Source: Laguncularia racemosa
Lineage: Eukaryota; Streptophyta; Magnoliopsida; Myrtales; Combretaceae
Direction: 5' to 3'
Assembly: GCA_037954665.1 (NCBI GenBank)
Contig: JBBMOL010000066.1
Span: forward strand, 1,674,001-1,738,000
Length of the DNA stretch: 64,000 bases
In this document: one piece after another, positions 39,101 through 52,256 of the stretch
Numbering within the stretch: position 1 is the first letter of the stretch
Layout of the letters: every line of letters starts with the position of its first letter
Made by a program: the position numbers and the translations under genes
Notes under the pieces: generated by a model
What the model was told of the DNA's origin: nothing
Seen by the model: the letters and a program-made list of their open reading frames with translations, nothing else
Database searches by the model: none

Positions 39101-41040
39101 TAAGTCTATAACTCTGCAATATTCGTATGCCAAGTTGGAGTTGCATGGAGACTACGTCATGAATATACTTTTTGAAGCCGTGAAAGAACACAATAGAGAA
39201 AGAATAACGTGATGCGAAAACTTGGAATGGCAAATTTGAAATACAGATGATTTAAGTAGATTTTAATACAAAAAATGAGTGTGGTCGTAGGATGGAGGCA
39301 ATTAAACCGCAACAAATCACGATATATTTTCCCTTTTCCTGTGGGATATTATCCAAACATATGCTAAAAAATAATAATAATTTATTTACACATATTAATA
39401 TCTAAAGAATCAATTATTAACAAACATTTGAATCATCATCTTCTTCTTCTGGTTCACCAAGTATTAAAATCGGTAGACAATGTCTTAGAATGACGAAGGC
39501 AACTCTTAGAAAAACTAAAAGGGCAGCCAGAGCCTTCCATTGCATAGGTCATTGATATTCAAAGGAGATCATCTTCCACGAACAAAAATTGTACGGTAAT
39601 TGGACTTTAGTTGCACTTGACACAGTTTCAAAAGTGAATTAAAGTGCCTACGCAACATGGCCACATCTGCATGTTCCTAGTATGTGTCGTCCTCCTTGGT
39701 TCAAATATTTCCTTGTCGCGGTAGCATAAACATAAACCTACGCCGTGGAGTTTTTGCTGGAGGATATGCACAAAAAAGGAAAATCGACAATTTATTTTAA
39801 GGATTTTGCCCTAACAAGCTCCACAGTTCTTGATTAGTACCCTACAATGGAGAGTTGCAGCGAGTTAAAAATCGTTCATTCAGAATATGGGAGAATCGTA
39901 CGAAACTAATAATTAAGAGTGCTATGTCGACTCGTTAAATACATACATACATACATCTATATAATATATATAGAAAAGATAAAAAATGAAAATAAATTTA
40001 CTTATTAACTAATATTAATGGGCAGGCCACTTCTATATCCTCTTTTGGGATGTATTATTACAGGATGAGGGAGGGGGAAGGATACTGTTTATATTGCTTT
40101 ATGCCTTTTTAATTATCACTATAATATTCTATCAACACAAAATCTAGTGTTAAACTAAATAGTAATAGAAAATGGGGTAGAATACATTAGATTGGTTAAT
40201 TTCCCTGTAGTTTATATCTTTAAGTAATTTGATTATTATGTTTACTAATTTCTTATTCATAAATTGCAACATAATTAACCAATTATTTTCTTCTACGGAG
40301 CCAAGTTTTAAAATTTTTTATGTACTAATTTGTTGAAATTAATACGTAGCCCATGGATTCATTTTGCACGTGTTTCCTGAATAATTGCAAGCGTGCAGGG
40401 ATTCATTTTGCATTTCTTGCTTTAGGAATGAACCCAGAGAGCACATAAACTGTCCGAAAAGTCATACGGAGTACAATAAAAAAATTCCACAGAATCTCTA
40501 TCAAGCTTTTCTGTAATATCCCTTTAAATTCCTCAAAGTCAACGCTTGCACCTACTTGCATTTTTAAGATTTCTTTATCTTCCTCATAATAACTTAGAAA
40601 TGAACCCAACTAGGAATTGAATATTCAAACTCCATGCTATGCTAACCACTCACGGTATCCAAGTCTTAATCCGAGCTTTTAACTTTTATGAGTTAATTAA
40701 TCCAAGTTTTCGCCCAAAGATTCAGAATGCAGCAAGTCAAATGAGACTCGGCGACATAGAATGAAGTAATTCAAGAAACCCTAAGACTGCCTTTTTTAAC
40801 TCATAAAAGGGTATTCTCCGTTGCTCAAATTTCCAAGTCCCAAGTTTTGACAATATTGTAACTGCCAAATTTTGTTGTCTGCCTGTCCTCAAAAGACAAT
40901 GGTTGCTTCGTACATTCTGCTGGCCGCCTAAGCCATATTCTTTCTATATTCCTCCAATTAATTTAATATGATAACTTACAGTCATACGACTTATTAGCGA
41001 GATCAAATATTGTTTAATGGTTATCTGATGCAATTTTCGT
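36161..41040. other. Long AT-rich intergenic region upstream of NRT2.5
   Basis: No gene recognised. The sequence at 38640-38703 reads, on the minus strand, TAGGGATGGATACAGTTCAG.. and resembles the terminus of a non-autonomous hAT-like element. Its partner end near 38000-38200 could not be placed. 39400-39850 is less AT-rich but lacks a credible frame. The last ~400 bp is the presumed NRT2.5 promoter. Confidence 0.45.
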
Positions 41041-41053
41041 GGAAAATTCGGGC

Positions 41054-41060
41054 TATAAAA
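41054..41060 (+). promoter_or_regulatory. TATA box of NRT2.5
   Basis: CTATAAAAG lies 105-111 bp upstream of the chosen ATG at 41165. An in-frame ATG at 41039 lies upstream of this box, so it should not be in the mRNA. This supports the downstream start. Confidence 0.7.
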
Positions 41061-41164
41061 GTGCATCTAGGAATAGCATTTGTTACCATCTTCTCTGTAC
41101 AAGATCCTGTGCAGTAGAGATCTTAGGGAAAATAAAAAAGAAAAAAACAGAACAAACTAGAGTC

Positions 41165-42892
41165 ATGGAGGTTTCCACTAATTCAATGGAATCTCAAACT
41201 ACGAAATTTGCTCTCGAAGTAGATTCAGAGCATAAGGCAACTCAATTCCGGCTTTTTTCGTTTGCCAAGCCTCACATGAGAGCATTCCACTTATCCTGGA
41301 TTAATTTCTTCTCCTGCTTTGTTTCCACATTCGCTGCTCCACCCCTCATGCCTGTTATCCGAGACGACCTCAATCTGACCGCCACAGACATAGGAAATGC
41401 CGGAATTGCGTCTGTCTCGGGTGCGATCTTCGCTCGTGTTGTCATGGGAACAGCCTGTGACCTGATCGGGCCCCGTCTGGCAGCAGCCACACTCATCCTG
41501 ATAACTTCTCCGGCAGTTTACTGCTTCCCCGTTGCCAATTCAGCCACATCATTCCTTTTGGTAAGGTTTTTCACTGGGTTTTCACTATCCACTTTTGTGT
41601 CAACACAGTTTTGGATGAGCTCCATGTTCTCGCCGAAAGTCGTTGGCACTGCCAATGGCATAGCCGCAGGATGGGGTAACCTTGGAGGAGGAGCAACTCA
41701 ATTGATCATGCCCCTCGTGTATGCTCTCATCCGTGACATCGGCGCGGTCAAATTCACTGCCTGGAGGATTGCATTCTTCATTCCCGGCTTGTTCCAGACC
41801 TTGACCGCTTTTGCTGTCATGCTCCTTGGGCAGGACATGCCTGATGGAAATTACAAAAAACTTGAAAAAGCCGGGGACAAACACAAGGATAGATTCTCAA
41901 AGGTGTTTTACCATGGCGTCACCAATTACAGATCATGGATACTAGCACTACTTTATGGTTACTGCTTTGGCGTGGAGTTGACAATCGACAACATCATAGC
42001 TGAGTACTACTATGATAGGTTCAATCTCAAACTCCACACTGCAGGAATAGTTGCAGCAACATTTGGGCTAGCAAATTTATTTTCTCGACCGCTTGGAGGG
42101 ATTTTCTCCGATAGAGTTTCAAAGAGATATGGAATGAGAGGCAGATTATGGGCTTTATGGCTTGTCCAGACAGCGGGAGGTGTTTTATGTGTTGTCCTTG
42201 GTAGGATTGGTATTTTAAGTGGATCCATTGTGGCCATGATAATCTTCTCTATATTTGTCCAAGCTGCTTGTGGCCTCGCATTTGGAGTCGTTCCTTTTGT
42301 CTCTCGCAGGTTTGATACAACAATCGAATCCTCTTTCATTTTAGCATGTTTTAATTTGAAATTTTGCAGAATGAAGAAGCGAAATAAATGTTTAGTTTTG
42401 TCAATTTTCCAACCTAGCAAATAGTTCTGAATTCACCAATTCCAGTCTACAAATTTCATGATTGCACAATTCATAAATTGGCTAATCAGTCTTATTATTT
42501 CATGTTGCTTCAGGGCATTGGGCATGATCTCTGGCATGACGGGAGCCGGTGGCAATGTAGGAGCAGTCTTAACACAACTAATCTTCTTCAAAGGATCACA
42601 TTACTCAAAAGAAGATGGTATAACATACATGGGTATAATGATAATTGCCTGCACATTGCCAACATGTTTGCTTTACTTCCCTCAGTGGGGAGGTATGTTT
42701 TGCGGCCCATCATCGAAAAAGCACACGACTGAAGAAGACTATTACCTGTCTGAATGGAGTAGCGAGGAACAATCGAAAGGTTATCATCAGTCAAGTCTCA
42801 AGTTTGCTGATAACAGCAGAAGCGAGAGAGGAAGCAGGAGAGGGAATCCTCTGACAGCTCCAGTCGACAGGACCCCACCTCAAGATGCCTAA
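41165..42892 (+). CDS. NRT2.5: High-affinity nitrate transporter, NRT2.5 type
   Basis: A proton-coupled nitrate importer of the major facilitator superfamily in the plasma membrane, normally working with the partner NAR2/NRT3. Two exons, 41165-42309 and 42514-42892, with donor CGCAG|GTTTG and acceptor TTGCTTCAG|GGCATTG. The total is 507 codons, normal for the family. The N-terminus begins MEVSTNSMES, then KPHMRAFHLSW and a first membrane helix. The NRT2 signature AAGWGNLGGGATQ is at residues 167-179. MFS loop motifs are ARVVMGTACDLIGPR (90-104) and GGIFSDRVSKRYGMRGR (311-327). About 12 hydrophobic segments and a hydrophilic tail follow. Assignment to NRT2.5 rather than NRT2.1/2.4 rests on the N-terminal sequence and the single intron after VPFVSRR. 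Confidence 0.95.
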
Positions 42893-45239
42893 TGTTGGAT
42901 ATTCTACGGTGATGTGTGCTGTTGGGATCTGATAATAAGCATATGTTAAAAATATCCAAAATGCTTTCGTCAATAACGTGGCTTTTAATTTACCCTTTTG
43001 TATAACAATATGTTCATCATGCATAGGAGTATGACCTTTTACTTCCCTGTATCTCAAACTAGTGTCTTGCCTGCAAACTTGCTTTCTTTTCCTTGAATGT
43101 CTTCAAAAGGAAAAAAAGAAATGTTGCTTTGTTATATAAATCAAAGGAGCTTACGAGTTTTATGCATTCTTGCCCTTGCTTTGGTTATTCGTTTCACAGG
43201 TGCTTATTAGCATTGCTTCGGTAATTTGTTTTGAATGTGCTCACTAGGAATGGTTTATAGGCTAGCCCTCTGGTTATAGAAGGAAGCAGAGATTCAGGCA
43301 GCTAGGCACCAGTTTGAGTTTGAGATAGCAGATATTGCAGCATCATGCCCTCGGATTATGGAACTAGAGCCTGCCATTGGAATCAGAATCACTGCTTGTA
43401 ATCATCAAATTTATGATCTTATTTAGAATTTTTATGACCACATTTCTATGATAGTACCACGTATTACTCCTACTAGTGTCGTGGGGAACATTTAACATAG
43501 TACTAGAAAGGAACAACCAGGGACTCGGTTCCTAAATTGTTGATTATGTTCTTATTTATGGGTTTCAATCGATATCTTAGATCACACGTCCAAGGTAGTA
43601 GAATACAACATCGAGGCTTTGGTAAAACTTAATTTTTAAATAAGCAATTTTTCGTTCAGATTCTCATCGAAAGAAATTTCACGGCATTGTCAAATGACCA
43701 AGAGGAAGCCGACAAACATACGACTACAGACGCACCTTTCTCTGAAAATACACTAAGAACTGTTTGCATGATTTAATATCTGAAAATGGTTGCTTTCTGC
43801 ATACATATGAAGTAACCGAATTTTATTTATTTAGCTCTTTTGGAAGACATGATGTAAAAAAAAAAAAATGTTTGTTTGGACTCCCAAAATCTTGCCTGGT
43901 ATGATCATGAACTGGGCTCAAAAAGTAGCCATACAGATTAATAACAGGTAAAAGATAGCGCCATCTTCTTGACAAGTTTCACGTTTCAAATCCAACTGCT
44001 TGGTGTTGAATGCTCTCCATCCGAAAGACCACATATTTTTGACATTGTATCCATTAGAAAATGACTGGTCTAGCATGTCTAGCTGAAGGGAACGTAAAAT
44101 TGATTGCTGACGCAGCTTTATCAGACCAACCGGGCACGACAGGTACGTATTGAAGGGGCATTGACAGACAGCCAGGAAAGAATGGCGTATTGATATGCTT
44201 ATTTTCAAGTAATTATTGTAAAGTCCATACAAAATCTACAAAGTTAAATTTTTAAATGAGATGGTTGTGATTCCAAGCTTGGCATGGTATTAAAGAATGA
44301 TCCTATTCTCTAAACCTCTACATCATTAGCCAACTCTTATTTACTTAAGCCGTCCCTTTGATGGGTTTTAATCAAAGTATCTACTCACAAGTGATGAAGA
44401 ATGTTAAGTAATATATATAAAGTTTATACCAAATTTTGAAGTTTAAATTTTTAAATAAGATGGTTGTGATACAAATCTTAATACTTCTAATTACAATCTA
44501 TTGGGTTCTATTGAGGCAGTGAAACTATGCAAGGAGATGCACACTAAAAGAAGGATTTATTAAGGTTGAAACAGAATCCAGCTTTGTCACAAATCACAAT
44601 GGTAAACTAGGTCGTCGCAGGAATTTAGTTCTTTTAGCTTTTCGAACATAATTGAAGAAGCTAAGTTATTAATTAGTTCTTTCTTGTCAGCTGTGTTCCT
44701 TTTTTTAATTGATGTTGTTACATCCCGAAAACCATCGGGATGCAGCTGCTCCACTTCACATTCATGTTCATAGTAGGATTATATATGGCTTAGAAACTAT
44801 TTATTAAATCAATAAATAATTTTTCACTAATATAATCTCCAAAACCATCAATATATAATTTTGTACACAAATATTTCTTATTCAAACATCTCTATTAAAC
44901 CTGTTCTAAACCATCAAGTCTCCAAAATAACATAAATCAAATAATAGCCTCATAAGTGATGTGCTTAAGTGCTTGGGTTGGATATGAAGCACTCTCTTAG
45001 AATGTGCAACAAGCAAAATCTTCAATCTTTTTGAAATCTAGGTTAAAATGAATAAAGGTTATTCTTTTTTTTTTTATGGCTTTTAGGTTTTATGAAGCAG
45101 AAAGTTAAAGAGATATGGATGAATCTTAAATTAGATATGATGCATCAATTCCAGAAACGAATTGGATTTTAATTGGATTAGTAACTAATATGATTCATAA
45201 TTGCTAACATAATCGGATTGCAGAGGAAAAATCGATATG
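42893..45239. other. Downstream region of NRT2.5, no gene seen
   Basis: Presumed 3' UTR over the first ~250 bp. The rest is non-coding. A motif of about 30 bp, TTTAAATTTTTAAAT.AGATGGTTGTGAT, occurs at about 44242 and again at about 44445 (direct, about 203 bp apart), suggesting repeat debris. Confidence 0.45.
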
Positions 45240-45720
45240 ATTCATGGAGGGTTCAATAATGAGGACATTAGTGTGATTTGATATGACATACAAATCTTAG
45301 TAATGGGCTTACGCCATAACCTCACAAGAGAGATTGATAAGCATGAATATTTGCCACAATCACAATACAATCCATAGTATAGGATCAATAGAGCAAGATC
45401 AATGGAGACAACTCGCTCAATAAAAGAAAATTTCATTCAAGGATGACATAACATAATATTTTAGTCATTCTTGTAAGGTTACGTATTTATACAAGAATAA
45501 TTATAGACACATAACAACCATTATAAAAAAGAAATTAGGAGAAAGGAAATAAAATAATTACCCTAGTAACTACTTCCTAATTATGTGAATTATTCTAAAT
45601 CTTTCTCTTGCCATATCTAGAAAATATGAATTATTGCTCGAATTCAAAGAAGGATTTCCCTACACCAACTTTTAGAAGTAGGATCTTTGGATGCTCCAAC
45701 AACTACTAAAAACTGACTTA
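45240..45720 (-). repeat. Probable solo LTR (copia-like texture)
   Basis: On the minus strand, the sequence runs through an ATTATTCTTGTATAAATACG TATA-like element into CAAGAATG.. and then a TTTTCTTTTATTGAGCGAG-type stretch, which is the usual order of plant LTR promoter and transcribed ends. No internal domain or second copy is adjacent. Ends and target duplication are unresolved. Confidence 0.35.
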
Positions 45721-47601
45721 GTTCTAAAAGTTGTTAAGAAGTTTTTCCCCATACATTTAGAGTCAAACATAATCTAAAACATATTCACAATTAGAAGTTA
45801 CAGGAAGTAAAAAACAATAATGATAGAAATATTCAACTTAAAGGCTAAACATGTTTGAAGCACTTAGATTCTAATATCACTAGTTATAGAATGCTTCATG
45901 GCATTCAGTGGTGCCTTGGCCTCTAAAAGGATCCTTAGAATACATCTTCTTCGCTTTTAATTCGTATTTTTATCAAGTTTATCTTGCAAGTCTCACATCT
46001 GTTGCTTTTAAACTAGCTCCTTCCTATAAACCTAATCTTGCTTATACATGTTCAAACCTTTATTCGCTTATGGTTATCTAAAATCACGTTTAGGGTTCCA
46101 ATTCCCATGAATAAGTTTGTAAAACTAGATTTTCTACTCCCTATGATCCTACTCTTACAATGTAAATCGTAACCAAGTTAGTCATAAGCACAAACATCTT
46201 TCTCATAATCAAAACCTGTTGACACAGACCTAAGCATGGATGAGCAATGGAGCCTAATATATAAATCACTAAATGTAGCAACATAATATCAATGAAGTTA
46301 TAGTTTCAAGCATAACCTCAATGTCTCATATAACAACAATAAACTTTTAATGTATATAAACAATATTTCATAGGGCCATCAATTCTAAACACTAACACTA
46401 ATATAATGTGAATGACCCTCATCATATCACTGATACCATATTTAGTCGTCTTAGGCCGATTTTAACACTAGAGTTTGCTTGCAAGCCATTAAACTATTGT
46501 AACAACCATAATGGCTTCCCATTTCACTAGAGTGATTTGTTTACAACTTAATTTTGCAAATTTAACTCATGTTATAGCAATTAACCATATTTACAACCTA
46601 CCTATCCGCACATGGTAGTTCAATGTCTAAAATTACTAGCCACTTCATCTTAGATGCCTATCTACTAGATGCAACAAAAACCTAATTCATGATCTACATG
46701 TCCAGAATGGTTACCACCCTTTGTGCAAGAACAAGCCGAAAACAATTACTTATATGGTTAGATAATTATTAAAATCGCTCTCCTTTTAAACCTACATGCA
46801 TAAGTAACAAGCAAAATCATAGCTATCACTCATCTACTAAAATGAAATTTGAATACAAATTAAATCCTATAAATATATAGTACATAACATCAATTACCAT
46901 TTTATTTATACTTTAAGTTCACAGTCCTAGATCTGAAGTCTAATTTTAACTTAACCTAGTTGATAGGTGACACAGCATGAAGAATTAACACAAAAGTATA
47001 AAAGTGAAAATAATTCGTAGTTATCAATAATAAGTGATGATAATCCCAAGTTACACTATTTAGCGAATATTTATTTGCTAGAATCCCTAAAACTAATAAA
47101 GAAACTAAATAAAATATGATAAGAAATTAAATCAATTAAAATAAACTTTCTTAATTAATACAAAAGTCCTTTGAGCTTAGACACATAATGAAAATGGGAA
47201 AATTTAATATCGAAAATGGACATAAACAGTATAGTGGTTTGCACTAACTTAAAATAGATCCCAATAGATCTTTATTGACATATTATGGCACTTTATAACT
47301 CTTTATAAGAAAAAGTTATGAATATTCAAAGTTGAACTTCTGAAACTAATCCTCTATTGCTGATTCAATAGTTTTTTTTTTTTATCCTTTCCTATAGTTT
47401 CCAATAGCTTCAAACTTGTTTGGAAATTGACTAGCACTGGTTATGAATGATTTTTCGTTTTCAACTTCTAATTCCAACCATTTCTTTCAATTTTTTTATT
47501 CTTCTGTTTCTAGTGATCAAAATGCTCCATAGCTTGTAATCTTAACTTATCTGTTGATAAGAGTAAAAAGTAGGTTGGTTTAGTCCTTGTTAAGGAAGAT
47601 T

Positions 47602-47770
47602 TGATCGACCTAGTCCAAAATTTAGTCAACTATCTTTTTATTAGCTACAATTCAGTTGACCTAAACTTAAATTTAGTTGACCAAAAACCTATATCATCTT
47701 ACTCAACAGGTTTATGTACAATTCAAGTTAACCTAATTCTATACTTAGTCAACCTTAACTAAATTTGAAC
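47602..47770. repeat. Array of TTAGTCAACC / AGTTGACCTAA words in both orientations
   Basis: Occurrences: GATCGACCTAG (47602), TTTAGTCAAC (47621), CAGTTGACCTAAA (47653), TTTAGTTGACC (47672), AAGTTAACCTAA (47724), CTTAGTCAACC (47744). GTCAAC/GTTGAC is the shared self-complementary core. No coding sequence overlaps. Confidence 0.5.
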
Positions 47771-49698
47771 AACCAAATGCATTAGTTTTCTTGATAATCT
47801 TGATCTAGAATCTTTAAATTTCCTTAAATAACTTGATTCCTTAAAAGCTTCTAGATTATAACTTTTTTATAATTTTTTTACACATTCCCCCATCCAATTA
47901 TTCTTATTGATTTTTTTCCTTAGATTACTTCATGTTATAATTTCCTAACTAAATTCTAATTCTCCAATTGTATGATTAACACCTAAGTTTTTTCTTGTCA
48001 CTTTTCTTTTCCTAGAATAACTATAGTCCAATGAGTTTCAATATCTTATCTCATAATAAGAGTAATAGAAATCTTACAACAGAAGAACAATGGCAATCAT
48101 GATCCCTTGATCTTGAATCAACCCCAATATCCATCATTAGCTTTTCCCTTCAACAATAGCAAACATGATAATTTGCTTACGAAATTTAAGACTTCTCATT
48201 TGAATGATGCCTCAACTTTGTAATTTCATCATCTAAATCCTTCCTTTACACCCTCATCTTGATTCTATTGAAATTAAGCAACAAAATTCTTTTTAGAAAC
48301 TTTATTGAAACCTTAATTGATAGGTGGAATCATTACTCAAATATTAAAAATTAGAGATTTCTTACCTTTAAATTCATTGGATGCCACGTGCAAGATAACA
48401 AAGAGAGGAGGTAGTTGGTGGTGGGATTAAGAGTGAGGCTTCTAGGCTTTTTGAAGTAGAGAAGATTTGGATTAGCACTTACTTATATAAGAAGTCATGG
48501 GTTGGAATTACTTAATGACTCCATGGGGGATCATATTTGTTACACATATAAATTATTGTTTAGCAAGTGTTATAGTTCGTTACAAGTTTGTTAGCTTAGC
48601 CTCTATACAAGACTTTTTGTACACAACTTCTCTAACTAATACATTTATTTCATTCATGCATTATGCTTAACATGATCCATTTTTTTCGTTCTCCCTCATT
48701 TATGGTTTATGGTTAACAACCATTCATCTATTCTTTCATAATATGAGCATTCCACAAGAGTTTCTTTTCAATCAATAGAGGTTTAACTAATCAAAGATCC
48801 AAATTCACCTTTCTTCTAACATCGCCTAAATTCAAAATATTTTGTTATGGTGACTTTGATATTAAATGGCCTCAATTATAACACTTGGAGCTGTTATTTG
48901 TCTTCTTACACTTTCATTTAATGAGAAGTTTAGCTTCATTAATGGAGCAATGATTGATATGATTTTTTACGAATCTTGCCTTTAGTATCGCAACTTACTA
49001 CATATACTATCATCTACATGAATTCACTGCAACAAATTCAAGAGAAATTAAAGTTTAGAGTTTCAAAACCCAACAATACATGCATGTCTATTACATCACT
49101 TATATAATATGGTCATATAAGGAAATTAATCTATCGATGAATATTTCATTTAGTTGAATGTGATTTGGGAGGAGCTTTAGAACTACAAGCCTTATTTACA
49201 TTATTCTTATGGTTTTCACTATTCAACTTGTTTTGACAAATTTGTCGAAGTGTTGCAAAAAGACTGTCTTTTAAGTTTCTAAATGGATGAAATGCCACGT
49301 ACTTGACATTAAGTTCTTAGATTCTGTCGTCAAAGTTTTTCCTTACCTTAGATAAAGCATATAATTCTAGGACTTTTAGTAAATCATCATATATGATGAT
49401 GTAACTTTCTAAAATATAAAGTGGTTGTACTCTTCATCATTGAAGTAACTTTTGGTGTAATGACATCAATATTAGAATTCCATGATTAAATAGTCTCGGT
49501 GGAAAGCACTTTTAAGATAGATGACTTTTTGGGAAGTAATTGCTTTAAGGGTAAAACTATGAGCTATATTATGCCAAAGCAAACAATACCTCAATTCTAC
49601 TACATTTAATGTGTACTTTTGGTGTTATGTAAACATAATTGGACAAAATTGCAACTTATCCATCTTGGCAAAGGAATCTAGGCACCAAGAAAAAAAAA

Positions 49699-49945
49699 GT
49701 TCATTTGAATGGCTCCTAAAGGTATTTGAATAAACTGCCACAAAATGTACCCCTTGAAACAAGAAGGGACTTCATCCGAATAACACTTTTTGGACATTTA
49801 GATGTCTAAATTTTTAGAGCTTTTGGATTTTTATTTGACCAACCCTTCAAGACATTCAAATGAAGTCTTCCTTTGAGAAAAAGTGCACATTCTATTGGAC
49901 TTCATTCAAATGCTTTTTGTAGGCATTCAAATGAAGTCCCTTTTA
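49699..49945. repeat. Array of GACTTCATTCAAATG / CATTCAAATGAAGTC words
   Basis: Occurrences: GTTCATTTGAATGG (49699), GGACTTCATCCGAAT (49767), GACATTTAGATGTC (49793-49806, a perfect dyad with a 4-bp centre), GACATTCAAATGAAGTC (49851-49867), GGACTTCATTCAAATGC (49898-49914), GGCATTCAAATGAAGTCC (49922-49939). Orientation alternates. Shortly after the array are a TATAAATACACC run and a CT-rich stretch, as in an LTR promoter. Confidence 0.65.
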
Positions 49946-52221
49946 ACTAGAGCACTCATATGATATAAATACACCTTTATGTGTAACTTCGGTGGTTTTA
50001 ACTCTTCTTTTTTCTCTTTTAATAAGGCTAAAACCTTAAACCCTGTTTACAAACTAGGTTTAGCATAAAGTCAACATTCTTCTTGTTAGATTAGTATAGT
50101 TCTTGTCAAATAGAGTGTACATTGATTTTTCTTTACTTATTGTTGCTACTATTTGCTTAGTTGAACCCTTTTTAGTCTTTATAAAATGAAAAGCTCTCTC
50201 TTTTATGCACATTTTAGCTTGTAATTTGTAGGTATGAGCTAATTAAGTAATTTAAGGGTAGTGTTTTGGTCATGAGCTAGCAATGATTATGGTTCTTTTC
50301 AACTTAAAGAAAGTGTGTGTTTTTCCTTACAAAATCCAAAAGTGTATTTTAAATTAAGAACGGATTTTACTAAAGATGAAAATATCTTAATGCTTATCCT
50401 ACCAAATATTAGATTGTAGGACATTAACGCAATTAAGTGGTTTCTATTTTACCATTCTTCCCGTTTGGTATTGTTATCTCTTAGTAAGGTTGGCTAGAAA
50501 TAGTTTGATAAATTAGTGAATGGTGGAAACTAATAGAAAACTTGAATGTTGTTCACAATTTTCCTTTTTGTATATGTAAAAACCATAATCAATGCAAGCG
50601 ACGATGAAAACATGAATACCACCTTTATCGTAAATTGTTGTTTAGTTTAATTGTCAAAGTATTGAATTTTATATATATATTTTTTACACAAAACTCTTTA
50701 GTCATTTGCTTAGACAAAGTAACTTTAAATAATAGACTAGTAATCACACAAACTCCCCTGTTGTTCGACCTCAAACTTACCATTTGAGTTTAAAATTTTT
50801 TAAAAAACTTCTACTACAAACTATCCATGTACAAATGCACGGTGGATTTCGATTCTTTAAAACTTAAACAACATGTTAGTTTAGACACATTTTTTATTAA
50901 AAGGCTTGCAGATTAAACTTGATTAAGATTCTTATTCTTAGTAATTAATCAGCCCAATCAATTTTTTCCTAGTATTTTCATAAAAAGGACAAACATCTAG
51001 AGAGATATTCCTTAAGCTTTGGCTAGAGAGATACTTCAAATGGTAGCATAATAATTACCTAAACTCTCCCTAAAGTTCCACCTCAAATTCACCATCTGAG
51101 TAAAATAAATAAATAAACCTTATGTTCCACCTCAAATAGACCGCAATACATATTGGAATCAGATTTTTTTTTCTTTTTTCTTCCAAATAAAAATAAAACA
51201 AATTACAATGTCAAGAGAATCTAAACCATCACCTTCCCAAGTTAAAAAAGCTGTAGAAGGGAAGCACACTGCACACATTAGCATGAAACCTAGAAACCCC
51301 TAAAAAAAAGATATAAAAACGAAACGTGGAAACAGACAACTCATGCACACCTAAACATCCATCCCTACCGAAACCTTTCCTCTGCACGCTAACTAACTAA
51401 TTACACATCTTCATCTTCATCGACAAACCATCTCATGCGACCTGGCTCCATTCTCACTTCTCAAGCAATCATCAATGCTGAGAGGACAAGCGGACCAACT
51501 GATTTACCATAAGAATTATAACACAATGCCTCATGATGAGAGCCTCTGAAACCCGGAGATGGCGTTAGCCGGATATCGCTTAAATCGACGTCCGTGCACG
51601 GAATGTCGTGGCTGCAAGCCAAATGAAGGGATTGTGATACATAAGTTCCCACGATTTGGTCGAACTGAACGCCGGATATAGCCACAGCTTCAGTCTGGTT
51701 CTTGCATAAATGTTTGTCACAATAGTATTGATCGATCATAACTGGAACCTTCACGTCCTTTACTTGAATGTTGGAGAAACTCACATTCTTGACCAATCCT
51801 AAACCTCCCTGCTAAGAAACAAAACACAAGTTCTGGCACTAATTGATAAAATATGACAATATTTCATCATGTAAATCTATAAATAAAATTTAAAATTATT
51901 TAAAATGGGTTCTCGCAACAGTGAAACTCAACTTAGACTTGATTAAGAGGGGAAAAATATGTTTTTTTTTTAATTTAATTTTTTTCTGCTGTCATCTGGA
52001 ACTTATACATACTTGCCAGGTCTTGATCCTCACTGCATAGAGAGTATTCTGGATTGAGAGGCTCTCGACAATGATATTGGAGACGCACGCGACGCTGTTA
52101 TCCTTTCCGAGTCCTCCTAAGCTGCCGACATCAGAGATAATCACAGATTTATTAAATGTGGATGTCAAATAATTTATTATAATAATTTAAATAATTACAT
52201 TAATAGAACTTTCAACTCCCC

Positions 52222-52256
<35 letters not shown>

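Larger units (their letters stand above)
45721..51460. other. Repeat-derived intergenic region, no gene seen
   Basis: AT-rich and without a coding frame of note. It contains two arrays of short inverted words, at 47602-47770 and 49699-49945, listed separately, and LTR-like texture around 48050-48500. Its last part lies downstream of the polygalacturonase pseudogene. Confidence 0.5.

Noticed and set aside
41039..41164. N-terminal extension of NRT2.5 from the in-frame ATG at 41039
   Set aside because: A TATA box lies downstream of it at 41054-41060, and the family N-terminus begins at the MEVSTNSMES start (41165).
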